Shown: positions 8,364-17,620, counted from the first letter of the stretch. The stretch is 64,000 nt of DNA from CAZEHS01 sp964649745 (GCA_964649745.1 CAZYQI010000007.1:54085-118084), one strand, 5' to 3'. Notes: a model not told the origin generated them from the letters alone. Numbers and translations are program-made.

Positions 8364-8471
8364 ACGCGCCATTTTATACCGCGGTATGGAAAGTAAAAAA
8401 AGTGATATCAAAGATAGATAAGGATTGAAGCTGCTTGATTTCAGGAAGGGTATCCACAAAAGCGGAATGGT

Positions 8472-8487
8472 TGGCACAGGACTTGCT
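8472..8487 (+). promoter_or_regulatory. Sigma-54 (-24/-12) promoter before the LevR-type regulator
   Basis: TGGCACAGGACTTGCT matches the consensus TGGCAC-N5-TTGC exactly, with GG and GC twelve bases apart. Transcription would start near 8498, about 17 bases before ATG 8515. This suggests that the regulator activates its own operon. Confidence 0.8.
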
Positions 8488-8514
8488 AAAGTAATTATCA
8501 TCGGGGGATCAACT

Positions 8515-11412
8515 ATGAAGCATAAGGTTTTGAGTCTGATTGAAAAAGAAGATAAACGAACACCTTATACCGATCAGGAGCTGGCGGCGTTTCTCAACAC
8601 CAAAAGGGAAACGGTTACACTGATACGGAACGAGCTGGAGATTGCGGATTCCCGCATGAGGCGAAAGGAGCTGCTGGTAGCCGAGATTCATAAAATCAGT
8701 CATCGGCAGAAGGGGGCTTCCGAACGGGAGATCACCATGCTGATCAAGGAAAAGGGGTTCAATGTATCTCGCCATGTCGTCCGGGAAATTCTTCACGAAG
8801 GCAGGGAAAACGTTACCCAGGCAATCGCAGTAGAAAAAACAGGGGACGATTGCAAAGAGGTTTTTGAAACATTGATCGGATTCGACGGCAGCCTTCAGAA
8901 AACAGTGCAGCAAGCCAAGGCAGCAATGCTGTATCCGCCAAAAGGGCTGCACACCCTGATTACCGGTCCCACCGGCGTTGGAAAGAGCGAGCTGGCTCAA
9001 GCAATGTACGAATACTCCCGAAACATGAACCGAATTGAGTCCCAATCTAAGTTTGTGATCTTCAACTGTGCAGACTATTCAAATAATCCCCAGCTATTGA
9101 TGGCGCAGCTTTTCGGATATGTTAAAGGCGCTTTTACGGGAGCAGATACAGACAAAAGCGGACTGGTGGATCGGGCCAACGGAGGACTCCTTTTCCTGGA
9201 CGAGGTGCACCGTTTGCCGCCCAAGGGGCAGGAAATGCTGTTCTATCTCATTGACAAGGGGCGCTACCGGCGGTTGGGGGAAACGGATACAGAGAGAAAA
9301 TCCGATATAACCATCATAGCGGCAACGACGGAAAATGTAGATTCCACCCTGCTTGGAACCTTTCGTCGCCGAATTCCGATGACCATAGAAATACCTCCCC
9401 TGGTCCAACGACCATTGGTTGAAAGGTTCCGCCTGATCAAGAGCTTTCTGGAGCAGGAGAGCTCAAGGGTTAATTCGGTTATCAGCGTTCGCAGCGATGC
9501 CATGGCATCACTGCTGCTTTATGAATGTGATGGGAACATCGGACAACTCCGCAGCGATATTCAGGTTACATGTGCCAGAAGCTTTCTTACCCACATTACC
9601 AGCGGCAGCAAAATACTGACCGTCGACCTGGAGGATCTGCCGGATCACGTTAAACGGGGTCTTTTGAGAAAACACACCTTGCGTCGGACTATCACCGAGA
9701 TGATCCGCGACGAGGAGCTGGTGATTTACCCCAACGAGAAGGGGGTCGAGGCAGACGCCTTGACAGGGGCTCAGGAGAGTTCCTCGGAAATATACCGGTT
9801 TATCGAGGTGAGGCACCAGCAATTGGTTAAAAGGAATCTGGATGCCGAGGTTGTCAATTATATTATCGGAAATGAGATAGAGAGCAAGATAAAGTCAGTT
9901 GTACAGCAGGCCAGAGAAACGGAGAAGGCCCATACAAGGCAAGAGATATCCCTGGTTGTGGGCGCGGAGATTGTAGGGGCCACCATTGCATTACTGCAGT
10001 ATGCAGAGGAAAATCTCGGCGTTAAATTCGATAAGATATTTCACGTGATGGCCGTTCATCTCAGCAGCGCAATCAAACGGCACAGCAGTGGAAAGCGCAT
10101 TAAGAATCCAAATCTCAAAAAAATCAAAGAGGAATATCCCGACGAGTTCCGTGTTGCGCTTGAAGTAAAACCGGATTTGGAGCGGCGCTTCAGTGTCAGC
10201 CTGACAGAGGATGAAGTGGGCTTTATCGCCCTGTACCTCCGCATGGTGACCAGTGCGGTAGAAATGAAGGACGAAGGCCGTGTAGGGGTTCTTCTGATAT
10301 CTCATGGGAACGTGGCTTCAGCCATGGCGGAGGTAGCCAATCGCTTGCTTGATGTCCGTCATGCCCATGGACTCGATATGCCTTTGGATGAAAATCCTGA
10401 AAATACGTTTGAAAGGGCAATGGAGATCGTTGAAAGAATTGATGAAGGGAAAGGGGTGTTGATACTCGTCGATATGGGGTCTTTACAGACCTTTGGCGAG
10501 GTAATCACCCGGCGTACAGGGATACCCACCCAAACCCTTACAAAGCTCAGTACCCTGAATGTTGTGGAGGCGGTAAGACGCTCCATTTTGCCAGACACCA
10601 CATTGGCTGAAATCGCAAGAACCATCGAGATGAATACTCTAGAGCCCGTACAGAAGCAACGGCGCAAGGAACTGGCCATCGTATCGGCCTGCATTACGGG
10701 AGAAGGCGCTGCGCTGCAGATCCGGGATATGCTGTTGGATGTCCTGGACAGGAGCGAATCCGTCAAGATATTTACAACCAGTGTTCTGGGAACACGGTTC
10801 AATGATTATATCCTAGAGCTGGAAAACGAGTATCAGGTGGTTGCAATTGTAGGGACCCTGAATCCGGGATTGGGACGTGTCCCTTTCTTCTCTCTTGAAG
10901 ATATTTTAGTCAAGGATGGGGCCCAGCGGCTGGAAATACTGATTGGTCAGTATTTAAGCACCCGGGACGGAAGACCGGCAGAGCATTCACTGGTGGGCGT
11001 CATCCGGGAGGATACCACCTTTATACGGATGGATGCAGGCTCCAAGCAGGAAGTTTTGGAGCGGGTGAGTGAAAAGCTTATGTCGGGTGGGTATGTGACG
11101 GAAGGTTTCCAGATATCGCTCCAGCGCCGCGAAAGAATGCTGTCAACCTATCTGATGAACGGTGTTGCCATTCCTCATGGGGAAGCACAGTACATCAATA
11201 TACCGGCGGTGGGGCTTGTAACCCTCAAGAAGCCGGTTCTATGGGATGCCGAGTATGTCAGCGTTGTGTTCGTACTGGCTCTTACCGCCGATTCCTACAA
11301 TGTAATTGTGAATTTGCAGTCTATCTGCTCAAATCCCCAGTGCATCAGGGGGATTTCGGAAGCGAATGACTATGTAGAAATCGCTGAACAGATTCAGGCA
11401 TCCATGAACTAG
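8515..11412 (+). CDS. LevR-type sigma-54 activator with PTS-responsive domains
   Basis: Enhancer-binding protein of 965 residues that opens sigma-54 promoters using ATP. After an N-terminal helix-turn-helix region comes the AAA+ domain, with Walker A GPTGVGKSE at about 151-159, the sigma-54 contact loop GAFTGA at 205-210 and Walker B LLFLDEVHR. Next are a PTS regulation domain (about 425-578), a mannose-type EIIA domain starting at GVLLISHGN (about 592), an EIIB-like domain with ACITGEG, and a C-terminal fructose/mannitol-type EIIA with AIPHGE (about 885-890). Activity is therefore expected to follow PTS phosphorylation. ATG 8515 follows GGGGGA; upstream in-frame codons lie within the promoter. 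The EIIB gene follows after seven bases. Confidence 0.93.
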   Translation: MKHKVLSLIEKEDKRTPYTDQELAAFLNTKRETVTLIRNELEIADSRMRRKELLVAEIHKISHRQKGASEREITMLIKEKGFNVSRHVVREILHEGRENVTQAIAVEKTGDDCKEVFETLIGFDGSLQKTVQQAKAAMLYPPKGLHTLITGPTGVGKSELAQAMYEYSRNMNRIESQSKFVIFNCADYSNNPQLLMAQLFGYVKGAFTGADTDKSGLVDRANGGLLFLDEVHRLPPKGQEMLFYLIDKGRYRRLGETDTERKSDITIIAATTENVDSTLLGTFRRRIPMTIEIPPLVQRPLVERFRLIKSFLEQESSRVNSVISVRSDAMASLLLYECDGNIGQLRSDIQVTCARSFLTHITSGSKILTVDLEDLPDHVKRGLLRKHTLRRTITEMIRDEELVIYPNEKGVEADALTGAQESSSEIYRFIEVRHQQLVKRNLDAEVVNYIIGNEIESKIKSVVQQARETEKAHTRQEISLVVGAEIVGATIALLQYAEENLGVKFDKIFHVMAVHLSSAIKRHSSGKRIKNPNLKKIKEEYPDEFRVALEVKPDLERRFSVSLTEDEVGFIALYLRMVTSAVEMKDEGRVGVLLISHGNVASAMAEVANRLLDVRHAHGLDMPLDENPENTFERAMEIVERIDEGKGVLILVDMGSLQTFGEVITRRTGIPTQTLTKLSTLNVVEAVRRSILPDTTLAEIARTIEMNTLEPVQKQRRKELAIVSACITGEGAALQIRDMLLDVLDRSESVKIFTTSVLGTRFNDYILELENEYQVVAIVGTLNPGLGRVPFFSLEDILVKDGAQRLEILIGQYLSTRDGRPAEHSLVGVIREDTTFIRMDAGSKQEVLERVSEKLMSGGYVTEGFQISLQRRERMLSTYLMNGVAIPHGEAQYINIPAVGLVTLKKPVLWDAEYVSVVFVLALTADSYNVIVNLQSICSNPQCIRGISEANDYVEIAEQIQASMN

Positions 11413-11419
11413 AGGTGAC

Positions 11420-11713
11420 ATGATGTTCTATAAAAAAATACTGGTTGTATGCGGATCAGGAATAGCAACGTCTACAGTGGTGGCAAGCAGGCTGCGTGAA
11501 GAGATTCATCGGCGAGGCGTAGAAAATGTCATCATCAAGCAGGGCTCCATCAGCTCATTGGTTGGTTCTGTTGGAAACTATGATCTACTGGTAACGGTTA
11601 CTGAATTTGAATTTGCAGGTCGGGTTCCGATGGTTAAGGGGTTGCCTATCCTTACAGGAAAGGACAAAGATCAGGTTATTGATGAGATTCTAATAAAACT
11701 GGGGCTTGCTTAG
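11420..11713 (+). CDS. PTS EIIB component, galactitol family (first copy)
   Basis: A 97-residue phosphocarrier with the nucleotide-fold start KKILVVCGSGIATS. Cys11 of VVCGSG is the expected phosphorylated residue, which passes phosphate from EIIA to the incoming sugar. It lies seven bases after the regulator gene and is probably co-transcribed with it. A second EIIB of the same family is encoded at 15325-15615, so this copy may serve signalling to the regulator rather than transport; that is an inference from position. GAGGTG precedes the ATG. Confidence 0.9.
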   Translation: MMFYKKILVVCGSGIATSTVVASRLREEIHRRGVENVIIKQGSISSLVGSVGNYDLLVTVTEFEFAGRVPMVKGLPILTGKDKDQVIDEILIKLGLA

Positions 11714-11778
11714 AAGCCTCAGTGAGAGTTCGGAGTGGAAGCAAGGCATTACGGCCGCTCAATAGAGTTAGCTCCTGA

Positions 11779-11794
11779 ACCACCAATTGGTGGT
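11779..11794. promoter_or_regulatory. Perfect 16-base palindrome, candidate operator
   Basis: ACCACCAATTGGTGGT lies in the 168-base gap between the first EIIB gene and the alcohol dehydrogenase gene. An AT-rich stretch suited to a vegetative promoter follows (11815-11870). No -24/-12 element was found in this gap. The binding protein is unknown. Confidence 0.4.
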
Positions 11795-11881
11795 CACCGT
11801 TTAGGGATAGGAGGATTTTTGTTCTAAATAAATGTTAAATATTATTAAATATAGAATAATATACTATAAGGGGGTTGGGTT

Positions 11882-13054
11882 ATGAACGCATTCGAATTCA
11901 GTGTGCCAACGCGGATCGTTGTGGGAGCGGGATGTTTGGAGGAAATCAGCAAAGCGGCACCTGTATTGGGGAAAAAGGGAATGTTGATAGCAGCCAAGGG
12001 CAGTATGCGTAATACCGGCATACTCGATCGTGTGGTGAGGCTGGTTACAGAAGCTGGGGTGCAATTGATTGTTGATGATCAGGCGGAGCCAAACCCGACA
12101 ACACATTATGTGGATAAGATGACCGCGGCTGCGGTACGGGAGAAGTGTGAGTTTGTTATCGGATTAGGAGGCGGGAGCTCCATCGACGCTGCAAAAGCTA
12201 TTGCCTTTGTTGCGGCCAATGGCGGGAAGATGGAGGATTATCACCCAGGAGGCACCCGGGGTGAGATGACGCGGGTTAAAGACGCCCTGCCCATTATTGC
12301 GGTTACCACCACGGCGGGAACCGGATCAGAGGCTACTAAATTCGCAGTTATCACGAATCCGGATACCAGAGAAAAACCCGGGATAGGTCACGATAGCATG
12401 TTTCCAAAGGTATCTATTGTTGATCCTGAGTTGATGGTAACGGTTCCGAAAGAAATTACTGCACATACTGGCATTGATGTCTTGTTTCACGCCTTTGAAG
12501 CCTACATATCCAATGTTGCAACACCGCTGACCGACATTCTGAGTGCCGAGGCCATAAATTTGGTTCTGGAAAATTTGGGGGCCGCGTTGGAAGATGGCGC
12601 GAACATGGAAGCAAGAACCAATATGGCCTGGGCCAACACGTTGGCCGGCATGGCGATTGTTCAGGCCAGCACCGTTGGAATCCATGGAATGGGGCACCCT
12701 ATCGGCGGCCATACCAACGCACCCCACGGCTTAACAATGGCAGCTATCGGCAAAGCGTTCCTGGAAGAAACTTATCAATCCAACGTTAGTCGCTATGCAA
12801 ACCTCACAAGAATGCTCCGCTATGATACAACAGGGAAAACAAACGAGGAAGCTGCAGCCCTTTCAGGTAAAGCTTTGGCAGGAATTCTTGAAAAATTTGG
12901 CGTAGCGGTATCGTTAAGTGATTTAGGAGTGACCCACGAGATGTTGGATCAGCTATCAAAGGATGCATTTTCAACGATGAAGGGGTGTATGGACGCCAGC
13001 CTTAAACCCTTAACCATTGAAGACGCAAGAATAATCTATGAAAAATCCTTGTAA
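11882..13054 (+). CDS. Iron-containing alcohol dehydrogenase
   Basis: NAD(P)-dependent group III dehydrogenase of 390 residues. The cofactor motif GLGGGSSIDAAKA lies near residues 94-106. Metal-binding histidines are visible in VLFHAFEAY, GHPIGGHTNAPHG and nearby. The N-terminus EFSVPTRIVVGAG is typical of the family. Substrates range from short alcohols and diols to sugar alcohols and phosphonates, so the substrate here is open. It overlaps the FGGY kinase gene by 17 bases, which indicates a coupled pair acting on one substrate or its product. A strong AGGGGG site precedes ATG 11882. Confidence 0.93.
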   Translation: MNAFEFSVPTRIVVGAGCLEEISKAAPVLGKKGMLIAAKGSMRNTGILDRVVRLVTEAGVQLIVDDQAEPNPTTHYVDKMTAAAVREKCEFVIGLGGGSSIDAAKAIAFVAANGGKMEDYHPGGTRGEMTRVKDALPIIAVTTTAGTGSEATKFAVITNPDTREKPGIGHDSMFPKVSIVDPELMVTVPKEITAHTGIDVLFHAFEAYISNVATPLTDILSAEAINLVLENLGAALEDGANMEARTNMAWANTLAGMAIVQASTVGIHGMGHPIGGHTNAPHGLTMAAIGKAFLEETYQSNVSRYANLTRMLRYDTTGKTNEEAAALSGKALAGILEKFGVAVSLSDLGVTHEMLDQLSKDAFSTMKGCMDASLKPLTIEDARIIYEKSL

Positions 13055-14639
13055 AGATAAGGCGGTGGCTTCTCTGGCATACGTACTTGGAGTCGATATC
13101 GGAACCACAGGAGTAAAGGCCCTGGTCATGGATATAGAGGGAAACATTGCCGGTAGCGGATACCGTGAGTATTCCTGCAGGTATCCTCAAAACGGATGGG
13201 TTGAACAATCGGCTTCCCAGCTGGTAGAAAACGCATACGAGGCCATTCGAGAGGCGCTGCAAAGTGCCGGCATAGATAGGAAAGCTCTGAAGGCGGTAAG
13301 TTTATCGGCGCAGCGGGCAACCTTTGGACTGGTCGATAAGGACAACCGAATCATAGGGGACACCTTTTATGTATGGCAGGACAGCCGTGCAACAGAGGTA
13401 ATGGACGCTGTGAGATCCAGGATGGAGCCTTATGAGCTGTACAGTATTGGAGGTCAGCCCGTTACGCCAACCTTCACTTTGGAGAAGATTGTATGGCTTC
13501 AGAAATACAGACCGGAGCTTTTGAAGGAAGCGCAATTTATCACCTGGGTGCCGGATTATATCATGTTGATGCTCGGTGCGGACAGCCTTGTATGTGATGT
13601 GGCAAACGCATGCTGCAGCGGTATGCTGGATATTAATAGTAAGGAATGGTCTGACCGTATTCTTACGGCGTTTGACATTGACCGTAAACTGCTTCCACCC
13701 CTTGCGCGGTCCGGTGAAGCGATAGGGCGCGTCAATGAAGAAGCCGCCCTAAAGACAGGGATTCCCGCAGGTACTTTGATTTGCTGCGGTTCTGGCGACA
13801 ACCAGTGCGGCGCATTGGGAGCGGGAGTCCTCCGGGAAGGAGAGGCGTGCCTGTCGTTGGGAACATCTGGAGTCCTCGTCGTTGGCGTTGAAAGGCCGGT
13901 TTTCCATCAGGATATGGGCCTCATGGTGACCTTGGGGCTTGCTCCGGGCTTGTACGAGCTGGAGAGCATTCAGCTCGGCGCTGCCAGCGGCTATAAATGG
14001 GCCAGAGATGTCATCTGCAGCCATGAAAAAGCATTAGGCTCGGAGCTGGAGATCGATCCATTCACGCTGATGGAGCATCACCTGAATGCAAGTCCGGTGG
14101 GAGCCCGAGGGATACAATTCATGCCTTACTTGATGGGAGCAGGCTACCCGCACTGGAACCTTGATATGGAGGGCTCCTTTCTGGGCATGAGACTGTCAAC
14201 CACCAAAAGTGACCTTATCCGTGGGGTTATGGAGGGGATTACCTTGGAAAGCAAGGATATGTATGAGGGCATTAAACAGTTGGGTATTGAAATCAGTCAA
14301 CTGAGCATTATTGGTGGAGCTACAAAATCAAAAGCATGGCGGCAGATGATTGCCGATATGCTGGGTGTCCCTGTTCGAACGTTGGAAACCTCGGATGCAC
14401 CGGCTGTAGGAGCGTGCATATTGGCCGGATACGGTGCAGGGCTTTTCGATTCGCTGGAATCGGGAGTTTCTAATATGGTAAGGTTCCGAGAAACGCTTCA
14501 GCCCATTGAAGAAAATGTGGCTATGTATAAGCAAAAATATCATTCGTTTAAGTCTATTTGCCAAAATATGCTTAATACATGCAACTCAAATATGAAGATA
14601 GGAGGTAATGAAAATGAAAGGAACGGTCAAGCTGTATAG
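13038..14639 (+). CDS. FGGY-family carbohydrate kinase (xylulokinase-like)
   Basis: ATP-dependent sugar or polyol kinase of 533 residues. The N-terminal actin-like phosphate motif GVDIGTTGVKALVMD is near residues 18-32. The second ATP motif (SLGTSGVLVVG) and the C-terminal GGATKSKAWRQMIADMLG are present. The overall pattern is closest to xylulokinases, but the substrate cannot be fixed. Pairing a kinase with a PTS that already phosphorylates its substrate is unusual, so the kinase may handle an unphosphorylated product of the dehydrogenase. It overlaps the dehydrogenase at its start and the cold-shock-like gene at its end. Confidence 0.92.
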   Translation: MKNPCKDKAVASLAYVLGVDIGTTGVKALVMDIEGNIAGSGYREYSCRYPQNGWVEQSASQLVENAYEAIREALQSAGIDRKALKAVSLSAQRATFGLVDKDNRIIGDTFYVWQDSRATEVMDAVRSRMEPYELYSIGGQPVTPTFTLEKIVWLQKYRPELLKEAQFITWVPDYIMLMLGADSLVCDVANACCSGMLDINSKEWSDRILTAFDIDRKLLPPLARSGEAIGRVNEEAALKTGIPAGTLICCGSGDNQCGALGAGVLREGEACLSLGTSGVLVVGVERPVFHQDMGLMVTLGLAPGLYELESIQLGAASGYKWARDVICSHEKALGSELEIDPFTLMEHHLNASPVGARGIQFMPYLMGAGYPHWNLDMEGSFLGMRLSTTKSDLIRGVMEGITLESKDMYEGIKQLGIEISQLSIIGGATKSKAWRQMIADMLGVPVRTLETSDAPAVGACILAGYGAGLFDSLESGVSNMVRFRETLQPIEENVAMYKQKYHSFKSICQNMLNTCNSNMKIGGNENERNGQAV

Positions 14640-14799
14640 CCTCGTTCGGGGATCAGGAATCATCACAGGTGACGACGGCAAGGAGTATCAGGTCAAAATG
14701 TCCGGTATCAAAGGTGTGGGGATGAAAAGGCTATCGGAAGGCCAAAAGGTTACATTTGAGTTTGAAGGGTTAAAGGCTATTGATGTCGAAGAAAGCTGA
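14614..14799 (+). CDS. Small cold-shock-domain-like protein
   Basis: A 61-residue protein, MKGTVKLYSLVRGSGIITG, whose beta strands follow the OB fold of cold-shock proteins (an RGSGIITGDDGKEY turn in place of the usual KGFGFI RNA-binding motif). ATG 14614 has GGAGG eight bases upstream; the alternative ATG 14608 is too close. The gene overlaps the kinase 3' end by 26 bases and sits 17 bases before the EIIA gene. It is therefore embedded in a sugar operon, where it might act on the transcript or its translation. The key aromatic residues of canonical Csp proteins are largely absent, so RNA binding is only plausible. Confidence 0.75.
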   Translation: MKGTVKLYSLVRGSGIITGDDGKEYQVKMSGIKGVGMKRLSEGQKVTFEFEGLKAIDVEES

Positions 14800-14816
14800 A
14801 AAGTGAGGCGAGGTAT

Positions 14817-15281
14817 ATGCGGAAATACAAATTGCTTGATGAAAAGGTGATGATGATCAACCTTCAGGCACAGGATGCGTCAGATGCACTCAATCAGATG
14901 TCTGGCGCACTGACAGCGGCAGGGTACGTTAAGGAATCGTATGCGGCGGCCATCATCAAACGTGAGGAAGAATACTCAACGGGTTTGCCGGCAGAGGGAA
15001 TGGGAATCGCAATCCCCCACGCCAGTACGGAGCATGTCAACGAGGCGATTATTGCAGTAGGTGTTCTTGAGAAGCCTGTTGCTTTCAGGATGATGGGAAA
15101 CCACGATGAAATCATTCAGGTGGAGATTCTCTTTATGCTGGCGCTGAAGGAGGCGCATTCGCAATTGCAAATGCTTCAAAGCCTAATGGGATTAATCCAG
15201 GACGATAAATTCTTGGCTAAAATCAAGAACGTGTCATCGGAAACCGAGCTTGTGGAGCTTATCGGACAGAGGATTTCATAA
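14817..15281 (+). CDS. PTS EIIA component, fructose/galactitol type
   Basis: A 154-residue cytoplasmic phosphocarrier. It takes phosphate from HPr on the histidine of GIAIPHAST and passes it to EIIB. The flanking pattern (YSTGLPAEGMGIAIPHA) is that of the PTS EIIA type 2 family. It is the first of three consecutive PTS genes (EIIA, EIIB, EIIC). The same domain type forms the C-terminus of the upstream regulator, which suggests that the two compete for or report the same phosphate flow. GAGGCGAGG precedes ATG 14817. Confidence 0.93.
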   Translation: MRKYKLLDEKVMMINLQAQDASDALNQMSGALTAAGYVKESYAAAIIKREEEYSTGLPAEGMGIAIPHASTEHVNEAIIAVGVLEKPVAFRMMGNHDEIIQVEILFMLALKEAHSQLQMLQSLMGLIQDDKFLAKIKNVSSETELVELIGQRIS

Positions 15282-15324
15282 ACGCGTTGAATTGACAGCA
15301 GTGTGCCGGTAGGCAGGAGGGTAT

Positions 15325-15615
15325 ATGAGCAAAAAAAGAGTGCTGGTTGCGTGTGGGACAGGAATCGCAACTTCTGTCGCCGTTGCCAGAAAAATAGAGG
15401 ACATTTTTAACGACATGGGCCACGGCGGCAAGGTGGAATTTGGCACATGTTCAGTGGCCGAACTACAGTCAAAAGCCACAAAGTATGATCTGGTAATAAC
15501 GACCGCTCATAACAGCAAGGAGCTTCCCGTTAAGGTCATTATGGGGGTGGCTTTTCTAATCGGACGAGGCACTGAACCGGTACTGAAGGAAATCATCGAG
15601 ACACTTGGGTTATAA
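15325..15615 (+). CDS. PTS EIIB component, galactitol family (second copy)
   Basis: A 96-residue phosphocarrier beginning KKRVLVACGTGIATS, with the expected phosphocysteine at about residue 10. It relates to GatB-like EIIB proteins and to the copy at 11420-11713, but is clearly diverged from it. Placed between EIIA and EIIC with a strong GGAGG site, it is the likely transport partner of the membrane component. Confidence 0.93.
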   Translation: MSKKRVLVACGTGIATSVAVARKIEDIFNDMGHGGKVEFGTCSVAELQSKATKYDLVITTAHNSKELPVKVIMGVAFLIGRGTEPVLKEIIETLGL

Positions 15616-15636
15616 ACGACTAATTAGGAGGCAGAC

Positions 15637-17001
15637 ATGGCGATAATTCAATATTTTGTAGATTTGGGACCCACAGTAATGATGCCCATTGTCATCACTG
15701 TTCTTGGAATTATCTTAGGCGCAAAAGCGGGCAAGGCACTGCGGGCTGGACTTACAGTCGGGGTCGCATTCATAGGTCTTAACCTGGTTATCGGACTTTT
15801 AGGCGGGAATCTAGGTCCTGCAGTTCAGCAGATGGTTACAAATTATGGATTGAGTTTGAATGTAATTGACGTTGGCTGGCCTGCCGCGGCAGCCATTGCG
15901 TTTGCCTCTAAGATTGGCGCCATGGTAATTCCCATTGGGTTGGCTGTCAACATTATAATGATTCTTACCAAGACAACACAAACCGTTAATATCGACGTAT
16001 GGAATTTCTGGCATTACGCTTTTACAGGAGCCGTTGTAACCTTTGCCACCGGCAGTGTTCCCTTCGGAATGTTTGCAGCAGCCATTCATGCGGCAATCAC
16101 GTTGATTTTGGCGGATTGGACGGCCAAAGGCGTTGAAGAATACTGCGGTCTCCCAGGGGTATCGATTCCTCATGGTCTCACCGTTGCCTATGTTCCCATT
16201 GCGTTGGTTGTCAATAAAATTTTGGATTACATTCCGGGCATCAACAAGATCCACATTGACGCTGCGGTTATTCAAAAAAAATTCGGAGTTTTCGGAGAGC
16301 CCATCCTGGTAGGAACCGTTCTTGGCGGCATGATTGGAGCCTTGGCGGGATATGATCTTAAAGGGGCGTTGAGTCTTGGTATTTCCATGGGTGGTGCACT
16401 GGTCCTTATCCCCAGAATGTCGGGCCTGCTTATGGAAGGGCTTATTCCCATCTCGGATGCGGCAGCGGAATTCATTGAAAAGCGGTTCAAAACCAACTAT
16501 AAAATGTACATTGGCTTGGACTCCGCCGTTGGTGTGGGACATCCTACAACCCTAGCGGTATCCCTTATCCTGGTGCCCCTGGCAGTGGCCATTGCGGTTG
16601 TGCTTCCAGGCAACCAATTCCTTCCCTTTGCGGACTTAGCCGTGTTCCCCTTTCTGTTTGTGCTGATCGTGCCCATTACCCGGGGCGATCTTTTCAGAAC
16701 CCTGATCATTGGGATATGTATCGTTGTTATGGGCCTTTGGATTTCAACCGATCTGGCGCCGCTCATTACACAGGCTGCGGCAGATGCAAAATTCACAATG
16801 CCTGAAGGGGCGACTATGATTTCCAGTATCGCAGACGGTGCGTCGCCGGCCGCTTGGTTGTTTGTTAAGCTGATGGAGATGAAGTTTATCGGTGCGGCGA
16901 TCCTCGGTGTGATTACAGTTGTTATGGCCGTAATCAACCGCAAACGCATTATCAAAGAAGCTCTTCTCGATTCGGAAAATGGGAGCGGCTTGACGGCATA
17001 A
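15637..17001 (+). CDS. PTS EIIC permease, galactitol (GatC) family
   Basis: Integral membrane transporter of 454 residues that moves and helps phosphorylate a sugar or polyol. About ten or more hydrophobic helices are visible. Family segments include LGPTVMMPIVITVLG at the start and YIGLDSAVGVGHPTT in the C-terminal half. The galactitol family carries hexitols, pentitols and some sugars, so the name does not prove the substrate. The neighbouring dehydrogenase and FGGY kinase favour a polyol or deoxy-sugar, by inference. GGAGG precedes ATG 15637. A stable hairpin without a T run follows 32 bases after the stop. Confidence 0.93.
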   Translation: MAIIQYFVDLGPTVMMPIVITVLGIILGAKAGKALRAGLTVGVAFIGLNLVIGLLGGNLGPAVQQMVTNYGLSLNVIDVGWPAAAAIAFASKIGAMVIPIGLAVNIIMILTKTTQTVNIDVWNFWHYAFTGAVVTFATGSVPFGMFAAAIHAAITLILADWTAKGVEEYCGLPGVSIPHGLTVAYVPIALVVNKILDYIPGINKIHIDAAVIQKKFGVFGEPILVGTVLGGMIGALAGYDLKGALSLGISMGGALVLIPRMSGLLMEGLIPISDAAAEFIEKRFKTNYKMYIGLDSAVGVGHPTTLAVSLILVPLAVAIAVVLPGNQFLPFADLAVFPFLFVLIVPITRGDLFRTLIIGICIVVMGLWISTDLAPLITQAAADAKFTMPEGATMISSIADGASPAAWLFVKLMEMKFIGAAILGVITVVMAVINRKRIIKEALLDSENGSGLTA

Positions 17002-17032
17002 ACCGGAACGGTATACGCATGCCACACTGTAC

Positions 17033-17060
17033 AGCGGTTCTCCAAGATTGGAGAACCGCT
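17033..17060 (+). promoter_or_regulatory. Stable hairpin between the EIIC gene and the next gene
   Basis: AGCGGTTCTCC pairs perfectly with GGAGAACCGCT across six bases. No T run follows, so it is more likely an mRNA-processing or stabilising element than a terminator. Confidence 0.6.
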
Positions 17061-17083
17061 GACGGTGCAAGGGAGGGACAGAT

Positions 17084-17560
17084 ATGTACAAGTGTTATCA
17101 GCTGAAAAAATCCAATTATTATCTCAGTATCGTTGTACCCACCGGCCTGGCGTTACTGGCGGCAGGTTATATGGTCTTTCAATTCATTAATAACGCGGGC
17201 AGTGCGCTGGCGGCCTCCGTTATCATCATTACTCTCTTGCTCTTTACGGATCATTTTGTAGCCCTCACACATCCGGAATGTATCACCGTCACAGAAGACA
17301 GCATTGCTTTCGCCTCCTTTAGAAGACAACACGTATACCCGTTTCACGGGATAGAGCGGCTTAATATGCGGCAGATGGGTCTGTCCAAGGATATATACCT
17401 GCGGATCAATGATGCCGGTTTTTTTAAGGGGCGTTACTGGATACGTATTCAAGATTTTAGCGACGGTGAGGAGTTGAAGTCTCTTCTTGAGCAAAAGATG
17501 ATGGAGAGACATCCGCGAATGACCAATTTTAACCGACATTCTTTTTCAAGGACAAAGTAG
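17084..17560 (+). CDS. Small membrane protein with two helices, unknown function
   Basis: A 158-residue protein. Two hydrophobic helices occupy about residues 13-31 and 38-58. The remaining 100 residues are cytoplasmic, with beta-strand-rich stretches (ECITVTEDSIAFASF, RYWIRIQDFSDGEELKSLL) that recall the bacterial PH-like domains of membrane proteins. GGGAGGG precedes ATG 17084. It is the last gene of the PTS block and lies just before the sigma-54 promoter of the next operon. No function can be assigned from sequence. Confidence 0.7.
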   Translation: MYKCYQLKKSNYYLSIVVPTGLALLAAGYMVFQFINNAGSALAASVIIITLLLFTDHFVALTHPECITVTEDSIAFASFRRQHVYPFHGIERLNMRQMGLSKDIYLRINDAGFFKGRYWIRIQDFSDGEELKSLLEQKMMERHPRMTNFNRHSFSRTK

Positions 17561-17620
17561 AAGGATCCCATGTGATTATCTTCTGCTTTTTTTTTGCCCC
17601 GAGGGAGCAGGCAATTGTCG

